Assembly: GCA_003427395.1 (NCBI GenBank)
Contig: BFEA01000070.1
Location: 3,308,971 to 3,333,690 of the forward strand
Length of the DNA: 24,720 nt
Reading direction: 5' to 3'
Origin: Chara braunii
Taxonomy: Eukaryota > Streptophyta > Charophyceae > Charales > Characeae
Numbering within the stretch: the first letter of the stretch is position 1; the number at the start of each line of letters is the position of its first letter. This document shows positions 10,411-19,890 of the stretch, piece by piece. The notes below the pieces were generated by a model. That model had not been told where the DNA came from. It searched no databases and was given only the letters and a program-made list of their open reading frames with translations. The position numbers and the translations under genes are program-made.

Positions 10411-10677
10411 TTCAACTGGAAGATTCATTCTGATTTTGCTCATCCTATCGATCGAAGTTGCGTCAGGCCAGCCACGAGGTTGGAGACTTACCTGTTCTCT
10501 CTCGCACGTTGCCACTCTCTCTCTCTCGCACACTGGCACTCTCTCTCTCTCTCTATGACACACAAAAAAAGTCACAGTGAATTTCGATGGTGTACCTTCC
10601 GATTCATTCCGATTTTGCTCATCCTATCGATGGAAGTCGCGTGAGGCCAGCCTTCAAGTTGGAGACTCACCTGTTCT

Positions 10678-10708
<31 letters not shown>

Positions 10709-11047
10709 TACACAAAAAAAAGGAAAACAACAAAAAAATGCAGTTGCAGTGAATATTTCCATGTTCGACCGGAAGATTCATTCCGATTTTGCTCATCCCA
10801 TCGATGGACGTTGCGTTAGGACAACCGCGAGGTTGGAGACTTACCTGTTCTCTCTCACGCATTGCCTCTCTCTCTCTCTCTCTCTGACACACACACACAC
10901 ACACACACACACACCAATAAAAAAAAAACAAAAAACAAAAAAACTCGCAGTGAATATTTCAATGTTGTATAGGAAGATTCATTCCAATTTTGCTCATCCT
11001 ATCGATGGAAGTCATGTGAGGCCAGCCTTCAGGTTGGAGACTCGCCT

Positions 11048-11128
<81 letters not shown>

Positions 11129-11150
11129 TACACATACACACACACACATA
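10411..11150. repeat. Tandem array of four ~180-bp units with built-in microsatellites
   Basis: Four direct units begin with a GGAAGATTCATTCYGATTTT core at about 10418, 10597, 10771 and 10972 (spacing 179, 174 and 201 bp). Each continues with GCTCATCC(T/C)ATCGATGGA, then GTTGGAGACT(T/C)(A/G)CCTGTTC, then a CT tract; in the last three a CA tract follows, and an A-rich spacer leads to the next core. Length differences come almost wholly from the microsatellite parts. Related cores lie inverted at 13916-13950 and scattered around 17723-17960. No coding function is evident. Confidence 0.9.
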
Positions 11151-11410
11151 GGAATAGTTGGATAAGATCGCGGGTTGGAACAACCCCAATCATACTCCCA
11201 TCTAAGTAAACGAATAGGGAAAAAAAAAAACATGCTTTGACGGGGTAGAAGGGTTCGCGGACAGGTGAACAACTAGATAAGATTGCGGCTTACCTCATTC
11301 GCACGGAGCTGTTCACCGCTCTCCGACCAAATGAACTGGGGTTGGCTCTTGGCAGCTTCCAGCATCAATCCGAAGTAGCACACTCCTCATTCTTCCCCCA
11401 TTTGCAGTTC
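11151..11410. other. Spacer with a short diverged direct repeat
   Basis: GTTGGATAAGATCGCGG (about 11157) and AACTAGATAAGATTGCGG (about 11271) are similar and about 115 bp apart. Nothing else is recognised. Confidence 0.4.
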
Positions 11411-11438
11411 TCTCTCTCGCTCTTTCTCTCTCTCTCAA

Positions 11439-11487
<49 letters not shown>

Positions 11488-11523
11488 AACACACACAAAC
11501 ACACACACACACACACACTCACA

Positions 11524-11563
<40 letters not shown>
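11410..11563. repeat. Compound (CT)n/(CA)n microsatellite
   Basis: A short CT run passes into about 120 bp of CA repeats, broken by AAAC, CTC and CAT variants. Confidence 0.96.
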
Positions 11564-11567
<4 letters not shown>

Positions 11568-11923
11568 CTTACATACCCGAACACCCCATAGCCCAAGGCT
11601 GGTGCTCGCACGGCGAGTGACACCCCTCCCACTGCCCGACGCACGTGCACGCCAAAATGGGTACGACACACACAAACACTACGAGCACTATCCCGCCCAC
11701 AGACAACGACCGTTCGCCAGACCGTTGTACGGAAGAATGCGCAGGTTTTTTTTTCTTTTTTTTAATGACGCAACATTTTTCGAAACGACCATCTGTACAC
11801 ACGGACAACTACCAGCCTACAACTACAGCCGACCCCCTACTCCACCCTTGTGATGTGTGGTACCATTGGGGCCCATGTTTGATTTCAGTCGAGGCCAACC
11901 CGAAGCGCGTGAGACGAGGCGCG

Positions 11924-12247
11924 TTAATGGCCGCATCGGCTTTTCATAGTTGGGTGAGGTACTGATGGTTTAAACCGAGATCGCTTCCCAGGTGGGGTCG
12001 GTACTACCTCGAATTTTCTTTTCCTACCCAGCATTGGCCGCGGGGAGGAGGTCGATGGTCCGTTGCGTGCAACTTTTGTCGAGGGTCGGCGGATGAAGGA
12101 GATCCAAGGGGGGGGGGCGTCCAGAGGGATGCGCGTACCGAATTGTTCACAGCGCGTCATTGAAAGAGAGAGCGTGCCCATGGGGCCGGGCACACGGCGG
12201 GCGTCGATGCGGACAAATATCTCAAAGCGCCCGCCGTCGAATAGCAT
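11924..12247 (-). CDS. Unrecognised short ORF, doubtful
   Basis: A 107-codon minus-strand frame with a basic stretch (LGRKRKFEVV, GKRSRFK) in its second half. It is bounded upstream by poly-A on that strand. I do not recognise it. The plus strand is open over the same stretch, so it may be a chance frame in GC-rich DNA. Confidence 0.15.
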   Translation of the reverse strand: MLFDGGRFEIFVRIDARRVPGPMGTLSLSMTRCEQFGTRIPLDAPPPWISFIRRPSTKVARNGPSTSSPRPMLGRKRKFEVVPTPPGKRSRFKPSVPHPTMKSRCGH

Positions 12248-12263
12248 TTGGGCGTCGCTTTGT

Positions 12264-12325
12264 GCCCTACCCCGTTTTCTTTTTTGTTTTCTTGTCTTCT
12301 ATTGTTTTTTTTTTTTTTTTTCGTT

Positions 12326-12362
<37 letters not shown>

Positions 12363-12480
12363 CTATTTTCCTTTTCACATGTCGTTTTGTTTTTTTTTTT
12401 TCCTTTTTATTTCGTTCTGTTTTTTTTTTTTTTTCTTATTTTTTTCGGCGCGTTGTTTTGTCTTGCGTCGTTTTTGTGTT
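12264..12480. repeat. T-rich low-complexity tract
   Basis: About 200 bp of long T runs broken by single C or G residues, including one run of more than 30 T residues at about 12327-12362. The frames crossing it are artefacts of TTT codons. Confidence 0.9.
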
Positions 12481-12832
12481 GCGTGTAGCGTTGTCGGTGT
12501 ATTTGCCGAGGATTTTAAACGTTGGACGTTGTCTAACTCTTTCGTTGAAGTAAAGAACTTGATGAGACTAATGTTTGCCAGAAGTTCATTCACACTAACC
12601 TATGACCGAAAGATTGAAAGTTTTTGAACTTTAGTATAGACAATTGTGGCGTCCGAGAGTGACGGCAGTAAGCAGCTGTGCTTCGTTCTTGTCGAAGCCG
12701 CAGAGGCGTGCGGGCAGGGAAGTGGTGGAGCTAGACCTATTATACCTAAAATAGCAGCCACGCGATTCAGGGCCTGAGTAGGCCAAAAAGAATGGACACG
12801 CCGTTTTTTTTTTGGGCTGTGAGATTTAACTC

Positions 12833-13480
12833 CGCGTCGGGGCCCGATGCCGGACGCGCGGCTAACAGGGTGCCTTGCAGGCCGCCAGGGTGAGTTCCAG
12901 CCTGTTAGGTAGTTGGGTGTCGGCTTTAGCAAGGCGAGGCAGGGCTAAGCCTGCCTAGGCCTGAGATGATAAGCCTACTGGGCCGCAACCCTTCTAATAG
13001 AAGGGTTGCAAGCATAACTCCCATGACAGGAGCTAGCCTAGTAGGTTCCAACATCAGACTACTACCCGACAGACACCGGGATCGAATTTGAAATGTCGCG
13101 CCCTGCTGGGCATAGCTCCTTTTGGAGCTCCGTCACTATGTAGATGGCGCGGTCCATCTTGACCGTGCGATCGCTGAGATCGCACGACCGAGATAGGCCG
13201 CGCCAAGATTAAGCATGACCCTGCGCAAGGATGACACGTATACATCGAGAAATGGCCCAAACTGTATTTTCGAGTCCATCAAGACTCGAACCCGGGTCTG
13301 TATTTCAACAGTTCGTGGGTGTTCCACGAACAGGTAATTGACCGTTCGCATAAGCCAACGGTTTTTTTTGGGAGGGGGGAGAAATTAAATTAAATTAGGT
13401 GAAGCGCCAGTTGGCGCATACATAACTGACTACGGACTTACAGTCCCCTGAATGCCAGCAGACGCCCGTTGTAAACGGGC
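12833..13480. repeat. Hairpin island: about ten perfect inverted repeats
   Basis: Successive stems, as arm 1 / arm 2: 12833-12840/12850-12858 (one bulge), 12862-12869/12901-12908, 12937-12943/12950-12956, 12974-12983/13036-13045 (one mismatch) enclosing 12985-12995/12999-13009 (11 bp), 13114-13119/13124-13129, 13146-13152/13198-13204 enclosing 13164-13172/13178-13186 (9 bp), 13269-13276/13283-13290, 13311-13318/13324-13331, 13404-13409/13412-13417, 13464-13470/13474-13480. The region is GC-richer than its surroundings and carries no convincing ORF. It could be a hairpin-type mobile repeat, part of an LTR, or a structured RNA gene. Confidence 0.75.
13275..13365 (-). repeat. tRNA-like segment (possible SINE head)
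   Basis: On the minus strand GGGTTCGAGTC (13283-13293) is a near-perfect box B. A TGGCTTATG box A-like stretch lies 65 nt upstream (13348-13356). Between them are an 8-bp hairpin (13311-13331) and a short CTGT/ACAG arm like a class II tRNA variable arm. The D arm is poor. A tRNA-derived SINE or pseudogene is more likely than a working tRNA. Confidence 0.35.
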
Positions 13481-13780
13481 AGCCGTTTTCAGAGAGAGTT
13501 TTTTCTGTTTTTTTAAGTTTTTGCGATTATTTTTCTTATATTTTTCTTATATTGTTTTGTTAGATTGTTTTTTTTAGATTCCCCCTACTTATTTTGTTGG
13601 TACGAGCAATCCGGCAGCCCGTTCGTTTTGAAGAACGGGTTGAGTGCTAGGGGGGATGAGCCAATTTCCAGAAGGTGGCTATGTCCAGGCACAAGATGGG
13701 ACCTTGCACTTGAGTTACGAGTGACTCTCTGCACATGCTTGGGGTGGTTTCCAGCTCGCGATGAACAGGCGCGGCCATTG

Positions 13781-13782
<2 letters not shown>

Positions 13783-13851
<69 letters not shown>
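13783..13851. repeat. (GA)n microsatellite
   Basis: About 34 uninterrupted GA units. It is the CT tract of the inverted array-unit copy that follows at 13852-13955. Confidence 0.97.
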
Positions 13852-13853
<2 letters not shown>

Positions 13854-13955
13854 TACCTGGCGGTTGGTCGCTGCTATTCCCGTCGATCGGATGAGTAGCA
13901 CGCCTCCCAAAGGGTGAGCAAAATCGGAATGAATCTTCAACCAGAACAAGGAAAT
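13852..13955 (-). repeat. Inverted, dispersed copy of the 180-bp array unit
   Basis: On the minus strand this reads TTGTTCTGGTTGAAGATTC, then ATTCCGATTTTGCTCACC, then ATCCGATCGACGGGAATAGC, and leads into CT repeats. That is the same order as in the tandem array at 10411-11150, with an insertion of about 20 bp. Confidence 0.8.
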
Positions 13956-14011
13956 ATATGTTACTACACTTGTTATTTCCCCCCCCCCCTCTCCTTTGTT
14001 GTGTGCCCCTT

Positions 14012-14156
14012 NNNNNNNNNNNNNNNNNNNNNNNNNNNNNNNNNNNNNNNNNNNNNNNNNNNNNNNNNNNNNNNNNNNNNNNNNNNNNNNNNNNNNNNNN
14101 NNNNNNNNNNNNNNNNNNNNNNNNNNNNNNNNNNNNNNNNNNNNNNNNNNNNNNNN
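14012..14156. other. Assembly gap (145 N)
   Basis: Unresolved bases, entered from a C-rich run and left through a T run. Open frames that span the gap are artefacts. Confidence 1.
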
Positions 14157-14509
14157 TTTTTTTTTTTTTGCCTTTTTTTTTTTGCTTCTTTTCTTGGGTT
14201 TTTCTTTTTGTTCTTCTTTTTATTGTTGTTTCCCTGTTCCACATAGTAGAGAAATGGGCACTACGAGGGGCTGCAACAGCCACGGCACACCTGAACCTGG
14301 CGCTGTCGGCGTCCGGGTACGGTCGCACGGGGCTAGGGGATAGAAGGCCCTGTTAAGATTGACTTTAGTTAAACTTCGTGAATTGATTGTGAGGGGCTGA
14401 CCGTTTGAGCTGCCCTCACAGGGAGGAACGAGGGGATAAGGAATAAAAGAAGAAGAGGGGAGGAAAAGAAGAGAAAGAGGAAACGGGCGTGAATTTGGTC
14501 GAGGCCGCA

Positions 14510-14674
14510 GAACAGGTGCAGCCCCTAGAAGGTTCTAGGGGGTGAAGTGACTGCACCTGTTCGTTTTTTGAACATGTTGTAGCCTGGCTGGGTACAACCA
14601 TTCCTAGGAGCACCCAGCCTGAGAAAATGGTCAGGTGCTTCGTAGAGTTAATGACCCTGGTTCCCCTAGGGGAA
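14510..14674. repeat. Nested hairpins
   Basis: A 12-bp perfect stem, 14510-14521/14551-14562, encloses a second 9-bp perfect stem with a 2-nt loop, 14522-14530/14533-14541, and is followed by a run of six T residues. Next come an 8-bp stem, 14586-14593/14612-14619, and a 14-bp palindrome at 14661-14674. The nested stem plus T run resembles a transcript end, but no transcript is identifiable. Confidence 0.8.
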
Positions 14675-14799
14675 AACCAAGGCATCGAGCTCGTGGCCGT
14701 TGATTTAGATCAAGGGCCAAGAGCACTGACGAATTTTGCCTGGTTGTGGGTAAGGCTGTTGCCCACATGCCTTCGGCTAGCTATAAAAGCCATGACTCC

Positions 14800-15840
14800 A
14801 CCCAACAGCCTCACAATTGTGGCAGTGGTGCTGGTCCATTCACCCGAGCGAGTGCTGGCTGATTGCTACTGTGGGGCGGTGCTACCAGAGTGAGGGAGTG
14901 CTGCCGGTGGAGGTGTTGCGTGGCCATCACAACGACGGCAGCCATAGTTGGAGAGTTGGTGGAAAGGTGGTGTTCGTTCAACGTGGCATCGGCGGCCATT
15001 TTCTGTAAGGTGTAGGGTTTATGCTGATCATGGCAACCATAATTGGAGAAGCGTTGGGAAGATGCTGCACGATTTTTGTGGCGACAACAATTTTTTTGTT
15101 GACGTATTGCGAGAGTGCTGCTGAATTTTTCGGCGACAGCTGTGATTTTTTTGGCAGTGACGCGGAAGCACTGCCATTTTTTCACGGCGGCAGCGGCACT
15201 TCGGTGGGAACTGCTGCTGATGTTTTTTTGGCACGGCGGAGTGGTACCGGTTTTGATGGCGCGGCGAGCGGCAGTTCCGCGCTTCATTTTTTTGTGGTGT
15301 GCGGCAACTATGGTGGATTCTAATGGGGCCCAGAGGTTGGGCTAACGCTGGTGCACGCTGGGATTATGTGGTAGCGATGCGTGGACCAATGGTGTGATGG
15401 TGACATGGAGTGAGTGCTCACGGCAGTGGCTATTGGAGTTGCGGCACTTGCGCCGGAAGGACACCTTTATTTTTTTTAGGGGCTCGTGGCACATGCAATT
15501 TTCAGCCAGGGTCACCTTTAGTGTTTTTGCGGCGCGCAGTTAACGGTTTTGAGTTCTGAACCACCTAGGATTGCGGCGATGGTGTGGAACTGCATTGGGA
15601 CCATTTGGGACCATTTTGGGACCAGGTGGGAGTGATTTGAGATCGGGACCGACATATTGGTGTGGCTATTGTGAGCGGACGTTGTGCTTGGAGGCGGCGT
15701 GGACTTGCGGTTGGTTTGGAAGTATCCTTGGTGGTCAAGGTGCAATTGAGACTGTGCTAGGACGGTACGGGACGTTGGGATGACGTGAGACTTGATCATG
15801 GGACCACCCTATTTGAGGGTTATCTCGTTCAGACATCTTA
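14800..15840. other. TG-rich spacer with spaced T tracts
   Basis: No convincing gene. Runs of five to seven T residues start at about 15073, 15091, 15126, 15146, 15177, 15223 and 15287, separated by GGCGGC-rich sequence. A short tandem of TGGGACCATT lies at about 15592-15626. Confidence 0.45.
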
Positions 15841-17210
15841 GTGGAGCCGACCTTGGTGTGATCGGGCACTTAGAGAAGGAAGCGAACCGTGATTTAGGAG
15901 ACGGGTCACGACTTGTGGAGTTATGAGCCGCGTATTTTCATGTCAGCCGCATATTTTCATATTCTACGGCGATTATTTTCTTCTGATTGAAATATTACCC
16001 GGTTTTCTTCAGTGAGCCGAACCAAACTTCATTCAAGGCCGATCAGTTGATTGACTCAGATTCCTTTCACACCTGTGTGAACCTACACTTTGCTTGATCC
16101 TGTTTGTTTTGGATATTCAAAAGAAAAGGTAGGGGGAAGTTGTGTGAGTCATGCATATGAATGGAAAAGTCTGACTTGAGTATGAAATTGTATTGGTTAT
16201 TTTGCACTTGTTTCTTTTGCGTTTTGTGCATGTAGGTAGAAGGATGCTTGCAAAGAAGGTTGATTGTGTCTACATAGGATGATGAAAAAAATTGTCTCCT
16301 TTCTACCTTCCACTAGCCTGCTTGTCAAATGAACTAATTGTTTCGAGAAAGATTATTCAGCGATTCGATTCAAATAAGGCAGATAAGGTCAAACGGACTT
16401 AGGTTTTTCTCAAGGAGTTACCCTTTCTATCCCGAATGACCTCATCTATCTGTACCTGTCAAAATGGTCCTCATTCTCTATCTTCTTCGATTTCTTTCGT
16501 CAAAGTTATCCCGAACTTAAGAGAACTGAGAATATATGAAAGCTACTTGCAGCGGACATATCCACTATCTCTAGGAAGCATCTGGGGCGGGTGCTCGTTG
16601 CTTCAGGAGCCGACCCTGTTATCGACCCAGAGTGGACCGTTCTACGGGGGGATACTCTGCCGATTCGGTGGAAACGGTCCGACTTCTGGGATCCGAGCTT
16701 GTGCTCGGGCGAGGAGGAGGAGTACCCCAGACCACTTCGTAGAGGGAGAGGCATGCAACATTTCAAGCAATGTATCTGATCAAGAACTGTCCGCAAAGCA
16801 GTCAGGTATCCAATAAGATTAGGAATGAGTGAAGACGGGTGAGTGTGTGTCTAATCTTAGCTCGGCGGTAGGGTGGAATGAATGACTCTGGCAGCACATC
16901 TCATCAAGACAAAACTAAAGCAGATCGACTACCTTGTCGGTTCCATCGAACTTACTGTCTGATGCAACTTCTCATAGGTACCTGTATAATATTTTATGTG
17001 GAGTTCGACCCAGGGTAGCCGGATTTTATTTTTGATATTGTGTTATTGAATGTATTTAATGATCATGATTGTGATTTTTTTTCAGTTATCATTTCAGATT
17101 TGATATATATTCATGTCGACTACAGTCAACTCCTTTTGACATAATTATATGTGTGGTTGTGGTAACTTTCGCTTGATTGTATGTCTAAGGGACTAGGGTA
17201 AATATTCGGG
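15841..17210. other. Spacer, no recognised gene
   Basis: A GCCGC(A/G)TATTTTCAT motif is repeated twice at about 15927-15960. One small open frame (16534-16782) is listed separately. The rest is AT-rich sequence without clear signals. Confidence 0.4.
16534..16782 (+). CDS. Unrecognised 83-codon open frame (possible exon fragment)
   Basis: The frame opens after a TGA at 16537 and reads through VASGADPVIDPEWTVLRGD, then WKRSDFWDPSL, then an acidic SGEEEEYPRPL and a basic RRGRGMQ. The composition is protein-like, with three tryptophans and balanced charge, but a second plus-strand frame is also open here. There is no start codon in a good position and no family I recognise. It may be an exon or a decayed transposon piece. 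Confidence 0.2.
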
Positions 17211-17215
17211 TTTCA

Positions 17216-17449
17216 CGCTTGGTTGAGACCGTCCTAGTCAATCGGCGTCCGCTCCGCACCTAGGAGATCAGCTTCCTAGGAACGGACGACGTTCAGGTTT
17301 GCTTGGCGTTAACCAAGCGTATCTATACTACAACGAACAAGTAAACGCTCTCGACTGACCTACCTCTGCAATTGCATCTAAAAGTTTTCGCACGTGGGTC
17401 AGTAGCTCGGTAGGGATACGCCCCTAAGGGTGGTGACAACCCCTTAGGG
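17216..17449. repeat. Nested hairpins
   Basis: Stems: 17216-17224/17311-17319 (9 bp, outer), 17246-17251/17283-17288 (6 bp, middle) and 17259-17265/17274-17280 (7 bp, inner), so three helices stack on one axis. A competing local stem is 17301-17306/17313-17318. Further on, CCCTAAGGG (17422-17430) pairs with CCCTTAGGG (17441-17449). Confidence 0.75.
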
Positions 17450-17715
17450 AGGGAAAGCTTATGCCCCGTGGGGACCTATCTTGGCGTGGGGGACCGCGGG
17501 ATGTACAGCTGGCGCACCCGGCTAGAGCGGCGAAGGAGCGACACGACCGCGCCCGTCTTGGCGGCTCGCGGGATTATTCTACGCCGTTCCCGAGTTCTCT
17601 CTTGGTTTTGTTTTGTTTACTCCTGCGTGGCATGGCCGGGAGGGCTCTCGCCTTCGCGAAAAGGCGGGAGCCGATGCACACGACAGCGCGACCATTTTCT
17701 TTTGCTTCATGTCAC

Positions 17716-17960
17716 TCTCACGAAATGTCAAAAAACAGAATGAACTTCACGCTAGAAGATGGTCAGATGCACAAGCCACATTTATATGATTTTCACATTT
17801 CCCGCGGGGCATCCTGCCAAATTCTAGGGGAAGATTCATTCTCATTTTGCAGGTTTGGTGACCAGTGGGAACGAGGTGAAAAATCCAAACTTTGGACCTC
17901 GAACCCACTGCTCACGAAATGTGCAAACCGATAATGAATCTTTCACTAGAACATGGTAAT
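17716..17960. repeat. Cluster of three array-core copies in two orientations
   Basis: A CACGAAATGT-led block on the minus-strand sense starts at 17719 and again at 17913 (194 bp apart). Each holds the reverse complement of a TTCTAG(N)GAAGATTCATTC-like core. Between them, 17822-17850 carries the core in direct orientation. The same core heads the tandem units at 10411-11150. Confidence 0.7.
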
Positions 17961-18028
17961 ATATCTTGCGGACCTCACTCGGGTGCATGTGTTTAGTTTA
18001 GTTTCGTTTTCTCTTTCACACATGCACA

Positions 18029-18082
18029 ACACATGATACACAACACACACACACACGGATACACACACCGTGTGTGTGTGTG
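18029..18082. repeat. CA-rich then TG-rich microsatellite (inverted)
   Basis: ACACACACACAC is followed about 15 bp later by TGTGTGTGTGTG, so the two tracts can pair with each other. Confidence 0.85.
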
Positions 18083-18327
18083 TTAGAGAGAGAGTGCGAC
18101 CAAGGTTCTGCCATCCTCAGTGACACAAATCGAAACAAGTGTGTGCTCTGTAGATATGGCGCGCTTGTCTCAAAATAAAAAAAAAATCGGGGATGTAAAA
18201 ATAAAATAAAAAACGTTGTGCACGCTGTCAAGACATGAGTGCGATCTGTGGAAGAGGTAGGTTGTCTTCCCGCCTCTTTACCTCCCTGCTCCCTTTTTTC
18301 CTACCTTCTTCCCTTTGTCCCTTAGTC

Positions 18328-18400
<73 letters not shown>
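18328..18400. repeat. (CT)n microsatellite
   Basis: About 36 CT units, lying about 160 bp before the first plausible Helitron start codon. Confidence 0.97.
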
Positions 18401-18403
<3 letters not shown>

Positions 18404-18561
18404 CTCCTCTTCACCTGCCCACTGCGCTCCTTCGTCCCTTCTTCCTTTTGTTATCTCCCTCTGTCTTTCCTTCTGTTTGTGTCTCTCTTTTTTTCTCTCC
18501 CGCTCACAAACTCTCTTTGTCTCTGTCTGTCTCTATTGCTCCCAGGAGAGATAAACAACCG

Positions 18562-19890
18562 ATGGTGACTCAAGATGATGGTCTTGATTATTTTCCCGAA
18601 GAACAATACAGTGATAGGTCTCTGTCTTTTTGACAAGTGATTCCATCGATGAATGATTTCACAAGCCCTGTGTTTTTCAAAAGAACGAGTCAAGGAAATA
18701 TTAATGTTCGTACGGATCGCATTAGTTGTCATGGAAATCTTTCTATGACCTTGCAAACTGAACGTCTACTTAAAATTTGTACGGATGTTGCAATAAATGC
18801 AGATTCCGTTTTGATGGTCGAAAGATCGGTTTTGCTCGATGATTTTCCCTTGCACTCGCCACATGTGCACAATTGTTCATCGTCGACATTGACTGTCGAT
18901 GTTCGGCCAAAATGTGTGGAGAGCAACCTTTCCCCCACTTTGACAAATGTCCATGCACATTCATCTTTTGCTGCCACGGCCCAACCGAAATCGCCGAACA
19001 CATTAATTAGAAAGTCCATTGGATCTCATAATCGACAGAGAAAATTATTATTGTGGAAATCGATTCGTTCAAGGCGCAATAGACGATACCGTATGTTGTT
19101 GATTCGACGACTGCGTGCGAATAAAATCGTGCGTCGTTTGGAACTTGAATCGTTGTCGTCGATACCTCCCCGTGTGTCATCGGCCTATAATGCAAGTGCA
19201 ATAGTTGTTGAAAGTACTGTAGAGGTTGGTGAAGGAACGAAACAAGTCGAGAGAATGAATGTTAATGAATCATGTTCTATAATTTCAAAACGAAGAAAAA
19301 GCCAGAGAAAACGATCAAACTTTCATGTTAAACGTATGCGTGCATTGAGAGTTGCGCTTAAGAATCATAGGAGGAAAGAAGATGTGCGTGTTCATAAAAA
19401 TTTTGTACGGGGTGTGAAGCGAGGTTTGTTCGCTGTGAATATCCTTCGAGAGATTTGAGCGAGCGCTTCTGTGCAATCGAGGAGTGCATCTTCTTCTGCG
19501 ACACAATCGCGGAGTCAATCTTCTCGGGCGAGGCACTCGCGGAGTCTGTCATCGCGAGCGAGACAACCGCAGAATCCATCTGTGAGAAATCGAAATTCAA
19601 TGAACAATCACGAAGACAGTGGGCTGAATAGTCGTGAGGAAGAAATGAATGATTCCCATGTTGTTACGACTCCTGATCTTAATGCACTCTCATCGACACT
19701 CGTGGCAACAATGTATATGGCAGTTGAGAACACAGTGGCGATTTTTGAGAATGCTAGTACTATTGAACCGTTCAACATTGGCGGTCGAGATCCGTGTAAG
19801 CGTTGTGGTGCTAAATTGTGGCATCACGAAAGAAAATTGACAAAGATGTGTTGCCAAAAAGGTGTAAAGCGTTGTCCTTTATGGGAATGA
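18562..19890 (+). pseudogene. Helitron Rep-Hel protein, N-terminal region with RS-type repeats and zinc finger
   Basis: This is the first part of the Helitron reading path. I take ATG 18562 as the likeliest start: it is the last in-frame ATG before the stop at 18631, and the sequence before it is CT microsatellite. In-frame TGAs lie at 18631, 19456 and 19888. Two very basic stretches (about 19015-19145 and 19270-19440, dense in Arg and Lys, for example KRRKSQRKRSNF) look like nucleic-acid-binding or nuclear-targeting segments. A perfect 30-bp tandem at 19474-19593 encodes Arg/Ser decapeptides. The end carries CKRCGAKLWHHE and a CCQKG, the cysteine-rich finger usual just before the Helitron N domain. 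Function is inferred from that finger and from continuity with the Rep domain. Confidence 0.75.
19474..19593 (+). repeat. 30-bp coding tandem, 4 units (RS decapeptides)
   Basis: Units start at 19474, 19504, 19534 and 19564, exactly 30 bp apart, each with a CAATCG(C)GGAGT-like head. The first three encode decapeptides of the type QSRSQSSRAR; the fourth has diverged. The period is a multiple of three, so the frame is kept. Confidence 0.9.

Noticed and set aside
10387-11272. CRISPR-like array of ~180-bp units
   Set aside because: The repeated part is long and the varying parts are microsatellites, not unique spacers, and the host is eukaryotic.
12063-12627. Phe-rich open frames suggestive of a membrane protein
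   Set aside because: The phenylalanines come from poly-T runs.
13585-14356. Open frames across 14012-14156
   Set aside because: They read through N bases and a GA microsatellite.
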